Of a stretch of DNA of 6,616 bases, positions 1 through 6,257 are shown in pieces. Position numbers and translations under genes: made by a program. A model generated the notes under the pieces. That model was not told the origin of the DNA. It saw nothing but the letters and a program-made list of their open reading frames with translations, and searched no databases. The first letter of the stretch is position 1, and each line of letters begins with the position of its first letter. The DNA comes from CAZKUN01 sp964555935 (GTDB taxonomy: Bacteria; Armatimonadota; Zipacnadia; Zipacnadales; VGFC01): NCBI GenBank assembly GCA_964555935.1, contig CAZKUN010000385.1, positions 1-6,616 of the forward strand. The letters run 5' to 3'.

Positions 1-31
1 CGGCTTCCGCTGCGTCAGACGGGCCCCCTAG

Positions 32-2548
32 TTACTCCACGACCTCAGCCGTGATCGACATCCCAAGCTTCGAGCCCGCCGTCAGCGTCCTCGTTCGGGC
101 GATACCGATCAGCACGGCTCCGCGCGCGTCTGCATCGATGTAGACACTCATCGCCTCAAGCGAGCCCTCGGGTAGCGTTACGCAGATCGGCGGCGCTCCG
201 ACCGCTCCGAAATGCACCTCGCCGCCCGCCAGCGCCGCCGCGTCCAGCTCGAAGGACGCCGTCGTCTCGCCATCGGGCAGCGAGAACTCGTTCGCGCCGA
301 CCATCNNNNNNNNNNCGACCATCACCCCGCGCGCGTCCCCAATGTCGATGGCGACTCGGATCATCGGAGAGATCTCGCGGTCTTGCTCCTTCATCGAGTA
401 CGTGTTCACAAACTCGAGCTTGCTTCCAGAGACCCGAATCGTCCGGTCGATGCCCAGCCGCTCCTTCGACTGCGGCCCCCAGACAGCCGTCGGCTTCTTC
501 ACGCGCAGTGAGATCGTGTCATCGGTCGTATCCGTCACATCGTGCTCGCGGAAGCTCGGCCGCTCCGGGTCCTTGTGACGGTCGATGATCTCGATCCCGC
601 CGAGGGTGGGGCAGAGGAGGTTCCTCTCGCTCGCGCGCCACAGCGCCACGCTCCCTCCGAGCCCTGGCGCCGTGCCGGCGGTCAGCCCGCCGTCTGTTAC
701 AGTTGTTAGCGGGAATCCCTCGGCCTCTCCCGTGAGGTCGATCAACTCCTGCGTGTGGTAGCCATCGTACTCGCGGATCCTGACCCCGCCCTCGCGGATT
801 CTGCTGAGCAGCTCCGTGCCGGCGGCGAGTCGCAACGGGTCGATCTTGGCGAGGACCATCCGGTCATCTCGCAGCACGTACCGACGCTTGGCGCTGGGCA
901 TCACCTGCACGCGCGCCCACAGCACGGGGATTCCGCTCATACGTACGCGGTAGAGCAACTCGTCGTCCCCCGCCGCGAGTGCCTCCGCCTCCGCGAACAG
1001 CTTCTCCGCTCGCTCGATGAACTCCATCGTCAGCCACTTGTTCCGCAGCCGGTCGAAGATCCGAACCGTGATCTCCGGATCGCTTGCCAGCGTCTGGAGT
1101 TCGTCGAAGTACGCGCGGATAGGGGCCGCCGCCGCGCCGTAGTAGCCCGCGAAGAAGTCATCGTACAGCGCCTCGACGGACTGGTCCGGGTTCCAGAGCA
1201 GCTTCGCGAGCATCCACCCGCGCAGCTCGGTGAATTCCGCGTGCGGCCCCTCGGCCGCCCCCTGTTCGAACAGCCCGACGACGTTGTTGTCCCGGAAGAA
1301 CTTGACGTTCGCCGCCAGCGTGTTGATGTTGGGGTGCGGGCCGATGTAGTTGTGGAAGTTCGTCGTGTAGTCCCAGACGTACAGCCTGTCCGCAATCGCC
1401 GACCAACCGCGCATGTCATCCACCAGCCGCACGTTCTGCGGGTAGGGGCTCACGTCAAGCGGCAGCGAGAAGTCGCATTCGATCGTGCAGAGCCGCGGCA
1501 CGACATTGTGCCTTGGGCGAATCGTCTTCGGTGGCTTGCGGGTGTACTGGTACGCCAGCGTCTCAATCCAGACGTCCGGGAACTCCTGCTCGACCGCCTC
1601 CGCCACCTGGTTCACGAACCAGATCAGCGTCCCCGCAGGGGACTCCTCGCGTGTCTCGATCTCCATGCATGGCTCGCACTGGCAGTGGCCATCCCAGTCA
1701 TTCTGGCTCACGCTGAAGAGCTTCGCCTCGGGGTCTTTGCGGATGCGCTCGAGAACGCGTTCGGTGACAATGCGCAGGACGTCCGGATTCGTCAGGCATA
1801 GCTGCGAGTAGCCAATCCGGCGCTCGCCGTCGATGAGGCTGAAGTACTCCGGGTGCTCGCCGAAGAACTCCTTCGGTGGCACGAGCCGGTAGAACGTATG
1901 CACGAACATCCCCTTGCCAAAGCGCGTCTTGCCGCCATGTTTCTCCTCGAGCCGCATGTGGTCGCCGTTGGCGCGGTTGCGGGCGGCATAGTCACCGTCG
2001 AGCATCTCGTACCAATACGGCTCGCGCATGGTGATGGCCGGCGTTTGCGTGTCGTCGAGTGTCGGCGGAATCGCCAGCGTCTCGTGCCGAGGAATCACGC
2101 TGTGAAATGTCGCGTACCATCGGCACCCACAGTGCCGCTCCAACAACTCGTAGACCCCATACAACGTCCCGCGCGCAGGACCGCCGGCGATGACCACATG
2201 CGGGTCTACCGCCCGTATCGTGAAGCCATCCGTCCCGAGCGCCTCGTAGTCGGGCTCCGCGCCCATGACAGTCGCCGTGAAGCGCGTGTCACCCAGCAGA
2301 ATGGCCTTCGCCGGTAGTTCATCCGCATCGGTGATGATGGGCAGTCGCGCGCCGGTCATCTGCTCGACGAAGCTCTGAAGCTCCTCGGCCGCGTAGACCT
2401 GCGACGGCGAGGCTCCTTCTGGCCGGACGATGGTGTAGTCGGACGTGCCGTGGTCGGCGAGAGTAAGCATGGGGTCTGGCTCCTGGGTGAGACCAACGGT
2501 GGTTAGTAGCGCCAGCAATACGGTCGCGCATGTTGTGTTTGTCAGCAA
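32..2548 (-). CDS. Secreted DUF4838 domain protein with a GH67N/GH20b-like N-terminal domain, putative carbohydrate-active
   Basis: The product (838 aa as assembled) is probably extracytoplasmic. Residues 1-22 look like a signal peptide (hydrophobic 8-20, ending GLTQEP), although the n-region has no Lys or Arg. Residues about 38-160 resemble the small domain found before the catalytic barrel in alpha-glucuronidases (GH67) and hexosaminidases (GH20): AAEELQSFVEQMTG (53-66), ILLGDTR (83-89), GTLYGVYELLERHCGCRWY (127-145). The DUF4838 domain follows, about 215-465, with SVSQNDWDGHCQCEPC (279-294), GTLIWFVNQVAEAVE (306-320), TLAYQYTRKPPK (330-341) and RLCTIECDFSLPL (352-364). Residues after about 620 look beta-rich. 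The fold suggests a glycosidase-like barrel, but no activity can be stated. The start is TTG at 2548, supported by GAGAGG 8 bases upstream and by the signal peptide; the next in-frame Met is residue 27 and would remove the signal. Residues 745-748 are unknown because of ten Ns. It follows mocA after 12 bases and so appears to be the last gene of the operon in view. Confidence 0.88.
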   Translation of the reverse strand: MLTNTTCATVLLALLTTVGLTQEPDPMLTLADHGTSDYTIVRPEGASPSQVYAAEELQSFVEQMTGARLPIITDADELPAKAILLGDTRFTATVMGAEPDYEALGTDGFTIRAVDPHVVIAGGPARGTLYGVYELLERHCGCRWYATFHSVIPRHETLAIPPTLDDTQTPAITMREPYWYEMLDGDYAARNRANGDHMRLEEKHGGKTRFGKGMFVHTFYRLVPPKEFFGEHPEYFSLIDGERRIGYSQLCLTNPDVLRIVTERVLERIRKDPEAKLFSVSQNDWDGHCQCEPCMEIETREESPAGTLIWFVNQVAEAVEQEFPDVWIETLAYQYTRKPPKTIRPRHNVVPRLCTIECDFSLPLDVSPYPQNVRLVDDMRGWSAIADRLYVWDYTTNFHNYIGPHPNINTLAANVKFFRDNNVVGLFEQGAAEGPHAEFTELRGWMLAKLLWNPDQSVEALYDDFFAGYYGAAAAPIRAYFDELQTLASDPEITVRIFDRLRNKWLTMEFIERAEKLFAEAEALAAGDDELLYRVRMSGIPVLWARVQVMPSAKRRYVLRDDRMVLAKIDPLRLAAGTELLSRIREGGVRIREYDGYHTQELIDLTGEAEGFPLTTVTDGGLTAGTAPGLGGSVALWRASERNLLCPTLGGIEIIDRHKDPERPSFREHDVTDTTDDTISLRVKKPTAVWGPQSKERLGIDRTIRVSGSKLEFVNTYSMKEQDREISPMIRVAIDIGDARGVMVXXXXMVGANEFSLPDGETTASFELDAAALAGGEVHFGAVGAPPICVTLPEGSLEAMSVYIDADARGAVLIGIARTRTLTAGSKLGMSITAEVVE
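298..323. repeat. Identical 8-base flanks (CGACCATC) on both sides of the N gap
   Basis: CGACCATC occurs at 298-305 and again at 316-323, immediately touching the ten Ns on each side. The repeat unit plus the Ns is 18 bases, a multiple of three. The likely cause is two contig ends that overlap by 8 bases and were joined with filler Ns rather than merged. A real short tandem repeat in the genome is possible but less likely. Confidence 0.85.
306..315. other. Assembly gap of ten Ns inside the DUF4838 gene
   Basis: Ten undetermined bases interrupt the gene and give four unknown residues between GVMV and MVGANEF. The reading frame is open on both sides and continues through at the written gap length. 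The identical flanks suggest that the true gap size is not ten. Confidence 0.99.
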
Positions 2549-2556
2549 GTCTTCGG

Positions 2557-2562
2557 CCTCTC
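2557..2562 (-). promoter_or_regulatory. Ribosome binding site supporting a TTG start of the DUF4838 gene
   Basis: GAGAGG on the minus strand begins in the mocA stop codon region and ends 8 bases before TTG at 2548. No ATG or GTG in this frame lies between the mocA stop and that TTG, so this site decides the start. Confidence 0.65.
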
Positions 2563-3142
2563 ATGTCCGCGGCATCTGCCGTTGAATCCGCTGGTAGTCT
2601 TCTGGCGTGTCCATATCCTCAAGCACGCCCGCGTCGTCTACGTTCAACTCCATCACCTCATCCGCATGCGCCTGCAGCAATCCTCTCAGACCCACCTCAT
2701 CATGCCCCGTGAGAATCTCATCAACGTACTCCGTGGACAGCAGCAGTGGATGGCCGCGCTTCCCCGCGTAGACAGGAACCACGATGGGCGCGTTGACGGC
2801 GAGCACTGCGTCGATGATGCCCGGCGTGATGCCTGGCTGATCACCCAGGACGACCATCACCGATCTGCAGTCCGGCGGGAGCGCGCGCAGACCGCACCTT
2901 ACCGAATCGAGCATCTGCGAGTCGACGTTCGGATTCGGCGTGATCTCCACATCGCGTCCGTGAAGCGCAGCGGCAATTCCCTCGGCGTCGCCGCCCACGA
3001 CAACGCAGACGTGGCCAACCGCGCTGGCGAGGACCTGATCGACGATGTGTCCGATGACGCTCGTGCCGCCGTACGGGAGTAGCAGCTTCTGTCTGCCCAT
3101 CCTCCGCGATGCGCCCGCCGCCAGCACGATCGCCGAGGTCAT
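2561..3142 (-). CDS. mocA: Molybdenum cofactor cytidylyltransferase (MocA-type nucleotidyltransferase)
   Basis: The product (193 aa) matches the length of Escherichia coli MocA and has the nucleotidyltransferase fold of the MobA/MocA family. MocA transfers CMP from CTP to Mo-molybdopterin to make the MCD cofactor used by many bacterial hydroxylases. Visible motifs are the nucleotide-binding loop LAAGASRRMGRQKLLLP (7-23), GDQPGI (100-105; the Asp is expected to bind Mg), KRGHPLLL (128-135) and DMDTPEDY (176-183). The AAG-x-S-x-RMG-x-x-K form is typical of MocA rather than of GTP-using MobA, whose loop usually reads AGG. The ATG at 3142 is chosen because the product begins at the first beta strand, an AGGA lies 7 bases upstream, and the ATGA overlap with xdhC is a common coupling arrangement. 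The open frame continues to 3481, but that extension lies inside xdhC and looks like low-complexity shadow sequence. Related transferases of unknown substrate exist, so the CTP/MCD assignment rests on motifs plus context. Confidence 0.88.
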   Translation of the reverse strand: MTSAIVLAAGASRRMGRQKLLLPYGGTSVIGHIVDQVLASAVGHVCVVVGGDAEGIAAALHGRDVEITPNPNVDSQMLDSVRCGLRALPPDCRSVMVVLGDQPGITPGIIDAVLAVNAPIVVPVYAGKRGHPLLLSTEYVDEILTGHDEVGLRGLLQAHADEVMELNVDDAGVLEDMDTPEDYQRIQRQMPRT

Positions 3143-4104
3143 GTGGGCATCCTGTCTGACGCCTGCGTTCGACGCACTGATACGAGTTGCGCGGCGATCG
3201 AAGTGGCGATCTCCGCGACTGTCTCGGCGCCGATGTCGAGTCCAATCGGCGCGTAGACGCGGTCGAATTCGGGCTCCGTGGCGAGACCATTCTCGATGAA
3301 GCTCCGGCGCATCAGCGCGATCTTCCGACGGCTCCCCATCATGCCGATGTAGGCGGCGTCGCTGCCAATGCACGCCTCCAGCGCGTCCGCGTCCAGGTGA
3401 TGTCCGCGGGCAATAATCACGACGTAGGTGTCGCGCGCGATTCCCAGTCCCGCCATCTCCCTCGCAACGTCGCCGCAGCACGTGCGGACGCCATCCGGGA
3501 ACAGGCCAGGATCGGCAAACTCGGGCCGGTCGTCAATGACGATGATGTCGAATCTCAGTAGCGCTGCCTGTTTGGCGAGGGCTTGGCCGACGTGCCCGCC
3601 TCCCACGATTACGAGTCGCGGCGCGGGGGTCACTGGCTCGATGAACGCGTCTCCCGACGCGTGAGGCGCCACTGGCCCCGAGTGCCATGTCACCCTCGTC
3701 GTCGTCGGGTCCGCGCCTTCCACGGTGGTCGCGAGCCACCCGGTGCGTCGCTCCTCGATCGCTGCGACGGCCTCGGCGTAGGCCGCCCGGTCCTTCGCGG
3801 CGGTGGGATCGACAAGAATCCGGACATGGCCCCCGCAGATAGACTCTGTCGATGCCGCATCGGCCCCCGTGAGGGCTACCTCAAACACCTGCGGGACGCC
3901 CGCCACGCACGCATCCACCGCCCGCCGCTGCGCCTCAGCCTCCACCGATCCGCCCCCCAGCGTCCCCCAGATGCGCCCGTCTGCCTCGATGACCGCCTTC
4001 ACACCCGCCTCGCGCGGCGTCGAACCGTCGGCGCTGAGCAGCAGGCCGACGGCATGCGGCCTGCCCGAGTCGATCAGTTCAAGGATCTTCGCGTTGGCAT
4101 CCAT
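3139..4104 (-). CDS. xdhC: XdhC/CoxI-family molybdenum cofactor insertion and maturation protein (PaoD-like role)
   Basis: This 321-residue cytoplasmic protein belongs to the XdhC family. Known members bind the molybdenum cofactor, support its sulfuration and hand it to the apo-hydroxylase; they are not part of the final enzyme. The N-terminal XdhC_CoxI domain covers about residues 10-80, with GSTPREAG (27-34) and GTLGGGSVEAEA (47-58), followed by CGGHV (90-94). The C-terminal Rossmann-type domain begins at LVIVGGGHVGQAL (164-176) and ends with YIGMMGSRRK (252-261) and the conserved PIGLDIGAETVAEIA (286-300). The length is within the family range. The gene starts 8 bases after the large subunit stop and overlaps mocA by 4 bases (ATGA). 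There is no Shine-Dalgarno sequence at normal spacing before this ATG, so it probably depends on coupling to the upstream gene. Because the neighbouring transferase looks like MocA, the cofactor handled is probably the cytosine dinucleotide form, as with PaoD in Escherichia coli; that link is inference. Confidence 0.93.
   Translation of the reverse strand: MDANAKILELIDSGRPHAVGLLLSADGSTPREAGVKAVIEADGRIWGTLGGGSVEAEAQRRAVDACVAGVPQVFEVALTGADAASTESICGGHVRILVDPTAAKDRAAYAEAVAAIEERRTGWLATTVEGADPTTTRVTWHSGPVAPHASGDAFIEPVTPAPRLVIVGGGHVGQALAKQAALLRFDIIVIDDRPEFADPGLFPDGVRTCCGDVAREMAGLGIARDTYVVIIARGHHLDADALEACIGSDAAYIGMMGSRRKIALMRRSFIENGLATEPEFDRVYAPIGLDIGAETVAEIATSIAAQLVSVRRTQASDRMPT
3150..3153 (-). promoter_or_regulatory. 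Ribosome binding site of mocA
   Basis: AGGA on the minus strand lies 7 bases before the ATG at 3142, within the 3' end of xdhC. It is modest, but together with the ATGA overlap it supports this start over the longer open frame. Confidence 0.5.
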
Positions 4105-4112
4105 GGAGGTGG

Positions 4113-6257
4113 CTAGGTTAGTACTCCGTTTGGCGCCATCGGCAGTGATCGGAGTCGCGTGCCGGTCGCGCGAAAGATCGCGTTCCCTATTGCTGGGGCG
4201 ATGCCCGCGAACGGCGTCTCGCCCGCGCCGGCGGATGGCAGATCACGTCGATCGACCAGCACCGTGTCGATCTTGGGCGTGTCGCTGAAACGCGGCAACC
4301 GGTATCCGGAGAAGTCAGCGTTGGTGATCGTCCCGTTGTCGTGCTTGATGCTCTCAAAGAGCGCCGGCCCAAGCGCCATGACCGCGGCGCCCTCAAGCTG
4401 ATTCCGTAGGTGCGTTGGGTTGATGACCGCCCCGCACTCGAATGCGGTGACGATGCGGTTCACTTGGACCTTGCCGCCTTCGCCCACGGTCACCTCGGCG
4501 CACGTGGCCGTGTACCCACCTTTGTCATAGCCACACGCGATGCCGAAACCTCGCCCTCCCTGCGCCGTCGCCTCCTCCCAGCCGAACCGTTCGGCGGCCG
4601 CCTCCAGCACGGTGCGGAGACGGTCGTCTGACAAGTTGGCCAGGCGGAAGACAAGCGGGTCCATGTCGAGCGCGTCGGCCATCTCATCCATGTGGGTTTC
4701 CCGCGCCCAGATATTGACCGGCGAGGCGAGCCCTCGGTAGGCCCCCTGTGGCAGCGGGCTGTCGCACGGGTGGTGCTCTATGAGTTGGTTCGCGACGTCG
4801 TACGGAGTGCCCATTCCGGGCGAGCCTGAGTTGAGGTTGTGGTACTCCCAAGCCGTCAGCTTCCCATCGCGCCTGGCGCCACTCTTGGCCGTGATGACTC
4901 CCGCCGGCCGGAAGTGATTCCAGGTCAATTCCTCCTCGCGCGTCCAGGCCACCCGCACGGGCCTCCCTGCGACCTTCGCCAGGCGCGCGGCCTCCAGCGC
5001 GGGTTGGCTCCATGTCTTGCCGCCAAATCCGTTGCCTGTGTCAACAGCAATCGCCCGCACGTTGGCCTCGGGGATTCCGAGCGCCTGGGCGACCCCCGAG
5101 CGGACGCGGAACGGCGCCTGCGTGGCCGTCCAGATGGTGACGCTATCGCCCTCCCATTCCGCGATGGCCGAGCGCGGCTCGATGGCCGCGTGGGCGATGT
5201 AATCAACCGTGTAGGTCGCCTCGATCTTCACTTCAGCCTCCGCGAGGCCCGCTTCGATCGAGCCTGCTGAGTGGCTGCCCCGCCCCCCGCCGTCGCCGGC
5301 CGTCTCGGTCAGGTGCTCGAACAGGTCTGCCTGAGACGGGAGTGTCGGTAGGTCCCACTCCGGCTCGAGCGAATCGGTCGCCGCCCGAGCATCTGCCTCG
5401 CGGGCTGCCGCCACGCCCACGAACTCGCCGTCGCGCGCTACCACGAACCCCGAGCGCGCCTCCAGAGCCGACGTGTCGACGTTGCTGAGTCGCGCGCCAT
5501 GCCCGGGCGGGCGCAGGATCTTCCCATGCCACATGCCGGGGCGGCGCACGTCCGAAGCGTACCGTTTCCGCCCGGTCACGATGCTCTCCACGTCGACCTT
5601 CGGCACTGACGTCCCCACCACGCGCCACCGCTCGGGCGAGACCGTCGGCGTATCCTCCGGGATTGGTTGTACGAGTTCCTGCCCCTTCGTCAGCTCGCCA
5701 AAACTCAACGATCGGCCCGAGTTCCCGTGCGTCACCTTGCCATTGCCGATGGTCAGAGTGCTCTTGCCAACGAGCAGCTGATCGGATGCGAGGTCGAGCA
5801 GTAGCTCCCGAGCCGCGGCGGCCGCCTTGCGGAGCGGCGGAACAGTGCGCGGAGTGGTCAGGCTGCCGAATGTGCCAATGTCGAAGGGTGTCAGCGCCGT
5901 ATCGCCCATCACGAGTCGCACGGCGCCGGGCTGAACGTGCAGTTCCTCGGCGATGACCTGCGTGAGAGACGTCCGCGCGTTCTGCCCCATCTCGACCTTG
6001 CCGACGTAGCCGGTGATCGCTCCGTCCTCGCCGATGTGCAGCCAGCCGGCGATTCTTTCCGGTCCGCCGCGACCGCCGGTCAACTCCGTCCGATCCTCCG
6101 CCTGTTCCGCGGATGCGGCGGAGTCCATCATCATCAGGATTGCGACCCCGCCGCCCAGCGCCGCGAGGAATGCGCGTCGGTTGACGATCGGGTCGGCGAG
6201 TATCTCGGCCGGAATGCCATGGTCTTCGAGAATCTCAGCCAGGGATCTGTCTTCCAT
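4113..6257 (-). CDS. Tat-exported molybdopterin-binding large subunit, xanthine dehydrogenase family, IorB-like permuted type
   Basis: This is the catalytic subunit (714 aa) of a molybdenum hydroxylase, which uses water as oxygen donor to hydroxylate an aldehyde or N-heterocycle. Residues 26-32 (NRRAFLA), a hydrophobic stretch to 44 and ASA-EQ at 48-52 form a twin-arginine signal, so the mature enzyme is probably periplasmic. Residues 70-160 contain EMGQNARTSL and a GDT motif; in XDH and CoxL this segment lies in the C-terminal half, so the order here is permuted, as in IorB. The a/b-hammerhead domain follows (about 225-300), then HAAIEP (355-360), GNGFGGK (408-414), GAYRG (505-509) and the C-terminal GAGE (677-680), whose Glu is the expected catalytic base. 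The start at 6257 is chosen over GTG at 6326 because a strong GAGGGGAGG sits 6 bases upstream and the Tat signal begins properly. No FAD subunit is seen beside it. The substrate and electron acceptor cannot be told from sequence. Confidence 0.93.
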   Translation of the reverse strand: MEDRSLAEILEDHGIPAEILADPIVNRRAFLAALGGGVAILMMMDSAASAEQAEDRTELTGGRGGPERIAGWLHIGEDGAITGYVGKVEMGQNARTSLTQVIAEELHVQPGAVRLVMGDTALTPFDIGTFGSLTTPRTVPPLRKAAAAARELLLDLASDQLLVGKSTLTIGNGKVTHGNSGRSLSFGELTKGQELVQPIPEDTPTVSPERWRVVGTSVPKVDVESIVTGRKRYASDVRRPGMWHGKILRPPGHGARLSNVDTSALEARSGFVVARDGEFVGVAAAREADARAATDSLEPEWDLPTLPSQADLFEHLTETAGDGGGRGSHSAGSIEAGLAEAEVKIEATYTVDYIAHAAIEPRSAIAEWEGDSVTIWTATQAPFRVRSGVAQALGIPEANVRAIAVDTGNGFGGKTWSQPALEAARLAKVAGRPVRVAWTREEELTWNHFRPAGVITAKSGARRDGKLTAWEYHNLNSGSPGMGTPYDVANQLIEHHPCDSPLPQGAYRGLASPVNIWARETHMDEMADALDMDPLVFRLANLSDDRLRTVLEAAAERFGWEEATAQGGRGFGIACGYDKGGYTATCAEVTVGEGGKVQVNRIVTAFECGAVINPTHLRNQLEGAAVMALGPALFESIKHDNGTITNADFSGYRLPRFSDTPKIDTVLVDRRDLPSAGAGETPFAGIAPAIGNAIFRATGTRLRSLPMAPNGVLT

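Noticed and set aside
1..31. Possible terminator around GGGCCC after the DUF4838 stop
   Set aside because: The palindrome is only six bases with no stable loop or T-run on the coding strand, and the window ends before more can be seen.
298..323. Phase-variable or functional tandem repeat in the DUF4838 gene
   Set aside because: Only two copies exist and both touch the N run exactly, which is better explained by an unmerged contig overlap.
755..1801. A 348-codon open frame on the plus strand, opposite the DUF4838 gene, plus several shorter plus-strand frames across the window
   Set aside because: They lie antisense to clearly recognisable genes, are Arg/Pro/Val-rich with no domain I recognise, and are expected from GC-rich codon use on the other strand.
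3143..3481. N-terminal extension of mocA by 113 codons in the same frame
   Set aside because: It lies entirely within xdhC, is arginine-rich without family similarity, and the proper MocA start has the nucleotide-binding strand immediately after the ATG.
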